Assembly (NCBI GenBank): GCA_003614735.1
Contig: KZ992683.1
Span: 1 to 21,346 of the forward strand
Length of the DNA: 21,346 bases
Source: Thamnocephalis sphaerospora
Taxonomy: Eukaryota > Zoopagomycota > Zoopagomycetes > Zoopagales > Sigmoideomycetaceae
Direction: 5' to 3'
Made by a program: the position numbers and the translations under genes. Each line of letters begins with the position of its first letter. Positions within the stretch are counted from its first letter, which is position 1. This document shows, piece after piece, positions 1 to 8,739 of this stretch. The notes beneath the pieces were generated by a model that saw nothing but the letters and a program-made list of their open reading frames with translations, ran no database searches and was not told the origin of the DNA.

Positions 1-493
1 CAGATAAACGATGGAGTTTGCTGACGCACGCTGAGCGGCAAGGTTGAGCATGGGTCACGACGTAGTCACCGCATTCAAAGTGAGTCAGGATTGGGTGATG
101 CAGTGTGATGGTCACACTAGCAAAGGCAACTGGACACTCAGCCTGCGGCTCTATCATGCAGCAGCAACTGCATCCCAACTGATAGACTGGCAGCGGACAG
201 CTGGCCAGTGCACCGCTTCTAGATCAAACGATGCAGCAGCACTGGACGCGCGAGGTGTGAAAGAATGCATATTCGAATGGCAGCAGCAGGGATAAACGAT
301 ATCGGCCGTAGTGGCGATAGAGTGCACATCGGTAGTAGACAAAGGTATGCAGCTGGCGGCCCGGAAAAGATGATGGCAGCCGGGGATAGACTGCAGGCGA
401 ATCTCAGAAGGGATTCATACTGCAGCCGCAACCGACACAGAGCAGACTGGCCACACAAAAGGCAGGCTGTTCTGTGGCGCTTACGCAATAATA
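1..493. other. Intergenic, 3' side of MT1
   Basis: Sequence downstream of the MT1 stop codon. Open frames on both strands here are short, overlap one another and give composition-driven translations with no recognisable family. I see no tRNA, no long repeat and no clear AATAAA-type signal for MT1. It presumably contains the MT1 3' UTR and spacer. Confidence 0.5.
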
Positions 494-1997
494 TTAGTTG
501 GAATGGCCCGACGACATGACGGTCGTACTGCGGCCCTTGATAACCGGGCGTCGTGCGGTGTAGATGTATAGCGGAGAGTGTGCTCTCAGTGTGTCTAGCC
601 GGTCAAAGCAGTATTCCCGTAGGTAATCATACTCCTCCAAACCTATCGTCGGGTGCTGCTCCACGACGGTTCGAAGGCGGTCTAGGCAGACTGTGAACGA
701 CTTTTCAATAAGACGACCGGGCACGTCGCCCCAGTCGCCAACAGGAATGGCGATAACCTCTCGCCGCACGTCAGTAAACCCGGCCATCTCCAGAAGCAGG
801 TCCAGATGCTGGACGGCCTCGCGTTCCAGGCCACCAAAGCGCATCAAATCCGTACACATCTCAATGAACCGAGTGGGTTCGGGAGCGTTCACAGAAAAGT
901 CAAAGCAGCTCTCAAACAGCTCAATCTGGCCCCCGGGTTTTGTGACGCGAAACAGCGCTTCTATCGCCTGCGGCCATTTGTCGTCTGGCAGGAAGCAGCG
1001 CATCGAGCGCATATGCACATAGTCAAAGTAGCCGTCCTTGAAAGGCAGACCTAGGATGCAGCGCGTAAAACATGAGATTCCAGCACATGCCAATCATACC
1101 GGCTAGAGTGCTATCCTACCTTCCGAGGCGAGCAGATCTGCCAGCACGAATGACACGTTGGACGGCATTTTGTTGTAATCGAGCTGGTCCTGGATATCGA
1201 TGCCTATGGCCTTTGCCTTTGGAAACTTGGTGGCGATTTCCTGTACAACGCCCGGCATCAGTGGTGCTGCACAGCAGATGGCCTTGGCCAGTTCATAAAT
1301 GTCGGCGGCAATAGCACAGCACATACCTGAAGCCAGACGCCATTTTCTACGCCTACATCCAGAATACGCTTGGGATTGTCCAACTTGGCCAGATGGTTGC
1401 CGCGCATCACATACTTGTACACATAATGGTTGGCCGCGGTGCTGCAGGTAGCGACAGTAAAGGCAAGACAGCGGTAACGTTAGCCTCGAGGATAACTAGT
1501 CCATTACTGGTAGTAGGGGGCACGAGGCGTCGGACCACAGTCATTGTCGCTTCCATCTGCTGCTTCTCCAGATTCAGAAGGTCCTGCATACGTGTGGAGA
1601 CTGGCGTCTATGCTGTACAGCCGACTGGTCTGCACTGCGCACACTATGCAGCAACAGGGGACAACGAAACACTTCACCACAGCAGTGCTGCTTACCGTTC
1701 AGCGTCGTCTGCATCCGAGGGCATCATCCGAAAACGACCTTCGGTGTCAAGCGTCATTTGGGCGTGACTTTCCAGCCACTTGGGCTTGCTGATCGGGGAT
1801 AGCTCCGTATGCTGGCCATAGCGATTGGCCATCACGGGTGTGCAGGTATCCGAGGGGCTTTTGGCAGCACGGTTGCCGTGGCGTATGCGATACCAGGCGG
1901 TGCTGGCCTTTCTTTTGCCGCGGGAAGACGCATCGGAGGACGAGTCGCCTCGACTGTGGGCGCGACTCTGCAGCGCTTTGCTCTGCAGCGAGCCCAT
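494..1997 (-). CDS. MT1: class I SAM-dependent methyltransferase, LaeA-like, 4 exons
   Basis: Predicted S-adenosylmethionine-dependent methyltransferase of the fungal LaeA-like/methyltransferase-11/25 type; the substrate is unknown. Exons by eye: 1696-1997, 1327-1441, 1120-1240 and 494-1050 (introns of 254, 86 and 69 nt, phases 2, 0 and 1), giving 364 aa. The first donor is GGTAAGC and the phases close perfectly. Joining exons 1 and 2 gives a gap-free alignment to intronless MT2 across the helix before motif I. Domain: helix TAANHYVYKYV (about 102-112), motif I ILDVGVENG (127-135, middle glycine replaced by Glu), motif II acidic Asp in IGIDI, then LPFKDGYFDYVHMRSMR, FRVTKPGGQIEL and C-terminal LYIYTARRP. 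The start MGSLQSK fits the N-myristoylation consensus (Gly2, Ser6, Lys7). About 100 residues of basic, Ser-rich, probably disordered sequence precede the domain. First of four tandem same-strand paralogs. The family call is firm; the exact first intron is slightly less so. Confidence 0.85.
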
Positions 1998-3175
1998 GTT
2001 GATGTAGGTAGGCGGGCGGGCGATGCACAGTAGCAAGCACGCCGGTGCTGCGCAATAAACAGCAGGAGTGGCAACCGCTTACGCAGTGGGGATGTGGAAG
2101 AGAAGATGCAAAGCTGAAAGAACAGGCGGATGGGGCACACAGAAGAGCATGCGGCGGCAGCAGCAACCGTCAGAGTTCGCAGCTGTACAAAACGAGTAAT
2201 GCGTGAGTGACGGTGGGTTGGTCAGGATAGGAAGTAGGGCGGCGCCATATGCTGGAACACAGATGTCCTATATAGTCTGCAGCCCGGGCCATGCTGACAC
2301 AGAACGCTACGAAGAACGCATTTATGCACAGGTTGTGCAATAGAGGGCGCTGCACCTGTAACGACCATGTGATGGTAAGAGCACCTGTATGTTAACCATG
2401 GCGATGGCTCTAGTGCATCGGTGGTCGGTCGACTCATAGGAATACAGCCGGCCGCTGGTGATCCCGGCAGAGTTACACGCGTTCATTGTTGCAGACTTTG
2501 AGCAGCGCTGGGAGTACAGTACACAGAGGCCAGTGACTGTACTTGGAAGGCAAAGAGCAGCAACAATGGCCTGTTAGCCAGTGCTTTGAGGCGTGCCGGC
2601 GTTGGTGAGGGCGTAAGGGCAAATCTAAACGGGAAAGCGCGTGACTATATAGGGATGAGCGGGCTCCGTGTTTCGGCCTGGTGGCTCACTTGCGTTGGTC
2701 GCCTGCCACCAGGCTGGATGGTGCAGCCAGTGCACACCCGTGTAAGTGCCTAGAACATGTTCTAACCGCAGCACAATGCTGAGCAAAACGAGTGCGACTG
2801 GGAAGGTTAATGGTGGTTTGCTGCAATGCAACTTTCGCCGCACCGGTGCTCCAGATACCAGGCCCGCCATGCATTCGCAACGTAGCACAGACAGTCCAGC
2901 AATACGTTGTTTCGCGCCGCATGGTACTCTATGGTCTGGCGACCACATGACCCGATTCCCGCGCGATAGGGCTGATGCAGCCGTGCAGCCGACGAATGAC
3001 TCAGGCACGGCAAAGATCCGCCGCACTTTATCGCGTAACTCCTCTAGCGGTGCATTGCCGCTTTGCAACAGATGCAATCGGAATATAGTATCCACTAGAT
3101 AAGCGGACTATATTAATGCTTACATGGCGCATAGGTATATAGATGGGTGTCGGAGTCGCAGCTCGCCGCCGACGC
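1998..3175. other. Spacer between MT1 and MT2
   Basis: About 1.2 kb separating MT1 from MT2. It should carry the MT1 promoter and the MT2 3' UTR. A TATATAG core occurs on both strands at about 2266-2273 and again at 2645-2652. No ATG-initiated frame looks like a known protein. A minus-strand frame at its right side (2625-3095) is described separately. No repeats longer than about a dozen bases were noticed. Confidence 0.4.
2985..3095 (-). other. Orphan PB1-like coding fragment downstream of MT2
   Basis: A minus-strand open frame runs 3095-2625 without an ATG. Its first 36 or so residues look protein-like: a strand-like TIFRLHLL, then an amphipathic helix PLEELRDKVRRIFAVPE. That strand-turn-helix layout resembles the start of a PB1/ubiquitin-like fold. 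The rest of the frame, to 2625, looks like random translation. An acceptor-like CTTATCTAG lies just before it, and a GTAAGC donor-like site sits only 29 nt further upstream, too close for a normal intron. It could be a leftover exon of a decayed gene, an alternative 3' extension of MT2, or chance. The family resemblance is from memory of the PB1 pattern only. Confidence 0.25.
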
Positions 3176-4462
3176 CTAGATGGCCGGGTATATGGTGTCG
3201 CCAAGGTCGACGGGTTTGCGCGCCGTATATACATAAAGACGGAAATGACCTTGCCACTCTTCCAACCGATCCAAACAATAGGCGCACAGACCGTCGTAGT
3301 CGGCAGCAGATGGCACGAACCGGCGCTCAACAGCAATCTCCTTCATCCGCTCAAGGAAAAGACGCAGCTGCTTTTCGAGTAGCCGACCAGGCAGCTCTCC
3401 CCAGGCACCGCATGGTATCGCATGCACACGGCGCTCGATGGAGACAAAGCCAACTTTGGAAAGCAACGAGTCCAGGTGACGAATCGCCTCTGTGTCGGCA
3501 CCCGTGTGGCGCATGAGTTTGCAGAGTACTTTGCGCAGACGCGTCGCCTCTGCGTGTCCGTTACTGTCGGCAAACGCAAAGTCTACCTCGACCATTTCGA
3601 CCTGGCCGCCGGGTGCGCAGACGCGGAAAAGCTCGTGCGCCATGGAGGGCCAGCGAGCGTCGGCAAGTAGAAAACGCATGAAGCGCTGGTAAACAAAGTC
3701 AAAGTGATCGTCTGGAAATGGCAGGCCAGAGGCAAAGTGCCGTTGGGCCATGATCATGTTGGCAGGCCGGTCTGCATCGTCGCTGGCGGTGACCACGCCA
3801 TCGGTGCCGTCTATTACGTAGACCTCGGCGCTTGGAAACATTACCGCCATTTCGTGAGCTCCAACGCCAGATCCGCCGGCCACATCCAAAATGCGATGAA
3901 CGTTTGGGAGGCCTGGGTAATCCGGCAGTGATACAAAGTTAAAGCCTAGATAATACTTGAATACGTGGTGCATTGTCTCGAAGGCGTGGCGGATTTCATG
4001 ATCGGAAAACGGCAGTGCCAGCCGCCAGCCAGACTCCGCCGTTGCGTGCGGCCACTTATACTCTTGTACAAGCGACGGGTCGTCTGACGTGCCCTGAAGC
4101 GTGTTCTCCTCAGAAGAAGAGTCGAGCGTCTTGGATGCAAAAGAAAGTGAGGTGCTAGAAAGTGTAGGACTACTACGCGGTGCAAACGCCGAATCCAACT
4201 GCTCATCAAGGCCATCCATTTTCTCGCGGCTTCTACGTAGGCTAAGCCGGCGTAGAGGATGCTCTTGAATCCAATCGCGCATTGCGCCTACGGAAGCACG
4301 CATCTTGTGCTTGCTGAAGCGACGATGTGCTTTTGCATCGCTATTCTGGGAGGGCGCCCAATTATTGCTGGCTTTCCGATCCTTTGTCGGGTGAGCGCCT
4401 TCATCGCACTTGCCCTTGTTTGTGCGGCCAAAGGCGCTGGTGTCTACAGCAACATGACGCAT
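3176..4462 (-). CDS. MT2: class I SAM-dependent methyltransferase, LaeA-like, intronless
   Basis: Single open frame of 428 aa, paralogous to MT1, MT3 and MT4. An in-frame TAA two codons upstream makes the ATG at 4462 the first possible start. A later Met (about residue 54 or 61) cannot be excluded. Residues 1-150 are basic and Ser-rich (LRRLSLRRSREK near 70-81) and probably disordered. The domain starts near 150 with FSDHEIRHAFETMHHVFKYY, then motif I ILDVAGGSG (191-199, first glycine of the canonical motif replaced by Ala but a GGSG kept). Next come VIDGTDG (motif II), LPFPDDHFDFVYQRFMR, FRVCAPGGQVEMVE, GAWGELPGRLLEK and C-terminal LYVYTARKP. Unlike its three neighbours it lacks an MGxxxS start and so is not predicted to be myristoylated. 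It has none of the three introns found in MT1 and MT3. Substrate unknown. Confidence 0.88.
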   Translation of the reverse strand: MRHVAVDTSAFGRTNKGKCDEGAHPTKDRKASNNWAPSQNSDAKAHRRFSKHKMRASVGAMRDWIQEHPLRRLSLRRSREKMDGLDEQLDSAFAPRSSPTLSSTSLSFASKTLDSSSEENTLQGTSDDPSLVQEYKWPHATAESGWRLALPFSDHEIRHAFETMHHVFKYYLGFNFVSLPDYPGLPNVHRILDVAGGSGVGAHEMAVMFPSAEVYVIDGTDGVVTASDDADRPANMIMAQRHFASGLPFPDDHFDFVYQRFMRFLLADARWPSMAHELFRVCAPGGQVEMVEVDFAFADSNGHAEATRLRKVLCKLMRHTGADTEAIRHLDSLLSKVGFVSIERRVHAIPCGAWGELPGRLLEKQLRLFLERMKEIAVERRFVPSAADYDGLCAYCLDRLEEWQGHFRLYVYTARKPVDLGDTIYPAI

Positions 4463-5806
4463 TTCTTACAGTCTTCTGACTGCAACACCAGCACTATCAA
4501 AGTAGGATTGATCCGTGACTGTAGCGATGGGTCTGGATCGAGATAAGACGCAGTGTGTGGCCCAGCTTTTTGACCAACTTAGCCGGTACGAGCCAGCACG
4601 TATACAGACTATGCAAATGCAACGGCTGCTGTTGTGCCGTACGCGGGCTAGTAGATGATGGCTATGTGCAAAGATGAAATGGTAACTGTACGGCCGGCTA
4701 CCACGCGCAACAAGGCATGGGTGTCTATCTGACCGATTTTGCGAATGAGAGGGTAACTGGGATTGACCAAGTGGTGTGAAAGCGGAGGTATGACAAATCT
4801 CCTGCAGCCAAATCAGCAGCCGATTTATACCAGGAACTACGGCAACACCGGAGTTTATCGTATGCAAGAGCACATGCACGGTGATAGGCTGACTCTGCTA
4901 AAAAAATGGCGGAGCACAAGGCGAATCGATCACCCTCGGCAATAATTCTGGGTTTGAGCCCCGCGGAATGTGCATGGGTATCCTCGACGGGAGTTTACGG
5001 ATAACTACAGATGACACCAGCTCATGCGCGTTTGCAGCATAGGTTCATCTCCGCGCTACACTGCCCCGGCCGCTTGGGCAGGGGCACTAGAGGAGCCGTG
5101 CCAACAAAGGCACCGCAGGGTGGCTATAATGTTGAACTGCATGCTGGCCATGGGTCACCGCACTAATAGTCATGGGCGCAGCATCTGCCGCGGTAGTCGC
5201 GACAAGTCGCGTGCATTCGCATGCAAAGTCCCTGGTGCGTTCACAGGCACATGACGCACCCTGCAGCGTGCACTTGGTACAAGGCGCTGGCAGGCCAGGG
5301 CGTGGACAACACGCCAGGCTGCTGACGTCGTCGTTGCACAAGCCGCCAATAATACGTCATCCAACAGCATCCGACGATGCTTCGCCCAGAGGTCCAGTGC
5401 TGCCACTGCGACTGCACTGTTGTGAATCGACCCAACATTGACGATCCGACTGGCTGGCTGGCTGTGTTTAGGCGGAGATAGAATGTATAGTGGCAGAATT
5501 TTGCACGCCCGGTGGGTACATTTATGCGTTTACGACGACAATGCAACGTAGGCGCGCGGTGCTTGTAGCGTAATAGGCGTATATTGGGCAGAAAGGTGAG
5601 ATATTCCAAGTAAAATGGCGGCAAGGGCCGCAACAAGCAACAAATCAAGGCCAGCATGCGGTGATGCTGAGAAATAATGCCGTAACATAGAGAGCAATGA
5701 AAATCGGCTAAATGCGAGTGGCCGCGCACTATATGCAACAATGCGGCAGAAACGAGTAAACAAAAAAAGTCGGAGTCGATCGTGGCGTGTGCCTCTGCAT
5801 GCACCC
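4463..5806. other. Spacer between MT2 and MT3
   Basis: About 1.3 kb with no supportable gene. It should hold the MT2 promoter; a minus-strand TATAAAT lies at about 4824-4830, some 360 nt before the MT2 ATG. A short (TGGC)n run sits at 5451-5464. The longest minus frame (5241-5804) has no ATG and encodes nothing recognisable. No MT3 polyadenylation hexamer was identified. Confidence 0.4.
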
Positions 5807-7648
5807 TCAGCTACTCGAGCCTACGGCGGTCGTGTCGCTGGTGGCCGACGCGGTGGGTGCGTACGTGCGGACCATGCCGCCCACTTCGTCCTCATACAGC
5901 TCTGACGTTTCGCCAGTCCACGACGTTGACGTTTTGCTGCTTAGGCCAACAGCGTGCGTGCGCGATGCGAACGGATGCGACTCGATATCGTCCAGCTCAA
6001 CGGCCGCTATTTCCAAGCCAGTGCCCACCATGTCTGTGTAGCCCATGGTGTCACCGTTTTCTACAATCCTGCCGATGGCACTGGAGGCTATCATGGGCAT
6101 GTTGACTTTTGACGAGACCGCATGGTGCCGCGGATTCTGCTCGCCGATATCTTTGCGTGGTTTGCGTGCCGTGTAGATGTAGACGCGCGTTTGTGCGTGC
6201 GCAGCCTCCAAATACTCGGGCATGCAGTCCAGCAGCCAATCGTACTCGTCAAGGGCGATGTTGCCGTACTCGGCGACTAACTTTCGCGTTACGCTGGCCG
6301 ATTCCATGATGGCGTCTTGCATTAGCCGGCTTGGCACGTCATCGGTTTCGCCAAGAGAGACCGAAACAACGCGGCGCTGTACGTCGACAAAGCCACAGGA
6401 CACCAAAAGACTGTCCAGGTGTCGGCACGACTCGAAGCTAACGCCAGAAGCTGTGGCTGCATCGCCTATGGCGTTGAACAGGCGGGTGATGTGCGGTTCC
6501 TCACGCTCCACCCGCGGGTTGAGCTCGATCAGCACCACACGGCCGTTGGGGCGTGCAACTCGAAACATTTCTTTCACAACATGTGGCCATTGCGCGTCGG
6601 GGATGTAGCAGCGCATGAAACGCTGATGGACTACATCAAAGTAGTTGTCCGAAAACGGAAAGCCTGTACAAAACGCATGGATCACTTTTAGTACACGACA
6701 TAGTGAGCCTAAAAGAGGAGTTGCCACTTACTGCGAAGTATGTCGCCAAGATGCAAGCTGCAGTTTTTGGGCAGCGCGCGTAGATCAGTCATATCGGTGA
6801 CATCCAGTCCATGGAAGCGGCAGTGAGCATGCTCCATGGCCATTTCCTAAAACAACCGTTGGCCATGAACAGAGGCCAACATGTTAGTAGGTGTTGAGTA
6901 CGGAGTCGCCACGTGCTACTTGCTACTTGCCGACATCCACAGTCCGTTGCTGCAGCCCACATCCAGGATTCGCTTTGCACCGTTGACCGATACGACGCAG
7001 TTTGTCCGCAGTATGTACTTTAGCACATGGTGCAGAGAGGCGAGTCTGTTGCGTACGATCGCAGGTTGTAGCAGTGGATTAGCACGCCGGCAAGTCGCAG
7101 GTATTGAGGCAAACTTACCGCTTGTTCTCCTCTTCATCGCACGGAAGAAGCGCTGGCACGCCGTTTTGCATCACAAGATGACGCCGGCCATCGATCCAGC
7201 GCCACTCTACGCCCGGTTCCTGGCGGCGTTTACGCATGCCATCGGCAAAGTCCGACCGCACGCCGCCGCGAAAATTTTGAGCACTCCCGCGACTGTGAAG
7301 GTCCTTTGCTACTGCTGGACCGTACTTCCAGTACTCCCAGATACGTTGCAGGCCAGCTGGCTCGGATGGCATGCTGCGCCTGTGCGTAAGCTGGCGTTTA
7401 GCGACCGGCGCGGGACTCGATAGTGCATGAGAAGCGGGACTTTCAAAGTTGGGCTGAGCAGCAGCACGGGTGGTCGATGCAACCGCAATGTTGCTGCGCA
7501 TCCTCCGGGCTACCTTGCCTTTTTGCGGCTCGCAGCTTTGCAAGGGCGGGCATAGCGCCAGGTCACGCTTAGTGGTAATGGTCTGGCCGGTAGTGGATTG
7601 GCGCCGCTGGGCACGAGGCCGCCGCAATTTTGAAGCTAGATTACCCAT
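5807..7648 (-). CDS. MT3: class I SAM-dependent methyltransferase, LaeA-like, 4 exons, long C-terminal tail
   Basis: Predicted SAM-dependent methyltransferase, 538 aa. Exons: 7119-7648, 6931-7045, 6732-6846 and 5807-6663 (introns of 73, 84 and 68 nt; phases 2, 0, 1, the same as MT1). Exon 2 is 115 nt in both genes. Intron 1 uses GTAAGT and intron 3 uses GTAAGT. Intron 2 starts with GCAAGT, which alone gives the phase-0 join NGLWMS-EMAMEH that aligns without gaps to MT4. Start MGNLASKL fits N-myristoylation. Residues 1-140 are basic and disordered-looking. Domain: LASLHHVLKYILRTN (178-192), motif I ILDVGCSNG (203-211, central Gly replaced by Ser), HGLDVTD, FPFSDNYFDVVHQRFMR, FRVARPNGRVVLIE, a diverged GETDDVPSR where the siblings have G-W-G-[DE]-[VL]-P-G-R, and VYIYTARKP. 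A unique tail of about 115 residues, acidic and Ser/Thr-rich, follows the domain. Substrate unknown. Confidence 0.85.
6847..6930 (-). other. GC-AG intron 2 of MT3
   Basis: An 84-nt intron whose 5' splice site reads GCAAGTAG rather than GT; the 3' end is TTGTTTTAG. GCAAGT is the known consensus for the minor GC-AG class handled by the normal U2 spliceosome. No GT donor nearby gives phase 0, which the downstream exon demands. The MT1 intron at the same place is 86 nt with a normal GTATGT donor, so the GT-to-GC change looks recent. Confidence 0.75.
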
Positions 7649-8739
7649 GCTTACTACGCCAACGTCTTGGCCGACAGCAGGGGAAATTGCTGGCTGTAAC
7701 AGTGGTACTGACGCTAATGCTGGCGGCAGACAGCGTCGGTTGCACCACAGACAGCTGGGGATGTACAAACACCGCGCAATGTCTATGAGGAAGAAGCGCG
7801 GGCTGCAGCGTCCCGCCAATGAGGCTAGGAGAGAAGGTTAAGAAGACGATGAGAAGGTTGAAAGACCAGCAGACCGACGGAGTGTGTGTGCTGAACCTCG
7901 GTTATGGCGCATTTCACGGAGTACTAGGTCTGAATAAAAAGCACAAGGCGGGAGAGAGACGGAAGACGAATACGCAGCAGCCCCACACCAGGAAAGGCAA
8001 GTCACCACCGCCCAGAACTACGTACCTGCCATCAATAGGAGATTTGGCGTGATACAGCAGGCCAAAGGTGCCGTCGATAGACAGCAGTGCCATCTGGCTG
8101 TGCAATGGAAAGTGCCAAGCAGTGCTGAAGGCCAAGGAGCAGATCGTCATGGCGCCTTGCGCGCCAGTGGCATCCTGCTTGGCCGGCGTCTTGTGCGCCA
8201 GCCGGTCGGCGCACGGAACGGCCAGCCAAGCAGACCAGACCACATGAGCTGGTCCATGCATAGCCCTAGGATTACCTCTACGTAAGCTGTGTAATGGACC
8301 CGCTGCCTTTGGTGCAATGCAACGGCTGTGCTTGGGCGTTGAGACGTGTAACCCATATGGATAGTGATAGCATTTCAACCGCCGACACGTCACTCCGACA
8401 ACAACAACGTTTTGGCACAGCGCGCATGCTTCCGTCCATTTGGAGGCAGGGCCATGTGACTTGACGATTCTTTACTGTGGTAGAAAAGTAAAAGCATGGG
8501 AACAGCGATGAGAGAGTATAGGGACGACTGCACAGAAGGGAAATGGCAAAAGAAATAATACGAAACAGTGAAAAAGGCAGGGCTCCATGTACGAGACTGC
8601 CGCAAGCGCACGCGCAGACCGGGGTACTGTTGTGTGGCTTCCGCAGCCGTGCATAATTGCAGCGTGATAGCCGGGCAGCATGCGAGCCTGCAGATGGCCC
8701 GGCAGAAGGTGCATGCACCGACGCCATGGCTGATGTGCG
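7649..8739. other. Spacer between MT3 and MT4
   Basis: About 1.1 kb expected to contain the MT3 promoter and 5' UTR and the MT4 3' UTR. Open frames on both strands are short or lack ATG and match no family I know. A 12-base stretch ATGCAACGGCTG at about 8319-8330 also occurs upstream of MT2 near 4617-4628; this could be chance. Nothing else was seen. Confidence 0.4.

Noticed and set aside
1407-1589. Minus-strand ORF with a helix-like LLNLEKQQMEATM inside MT1
   Set aside because: It falls in the first intron, and no splice pair joins its frame to both neighbouring exons.
1592-1600. A 9-nt micro-exon in the first MT1 intron, with in-phase splice sites on both sides
   Set aside because: The single 254-nt intron already gives a gap-free alignment to MT2, so the extra exon is unnecessary and adds three residues with no counterpart.
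3095-3123. A 29-nt intron that would link the MT2 reading frame past its stop to the PB1-like fragment
   Set aside because: It is far shorter than any other intron here, and the linking frame would still need read-through of the MT2 TAG.
4940-4975. tRNA T-arm-like sequence (GGGTTTGAGCCCC)
   Set aside because: The loop lacks the conserved TTC, and no matching D-arm, anticodon arm or acceptor stem can be folded around it.
5241-5804. 187-codon minus-strand open frame between MT2 and MT3
   Set aside because: It starts with GTG, has no in-frame ATG near its 5' end, and its Cys/His/Arg-rich translation resembles no protein family.
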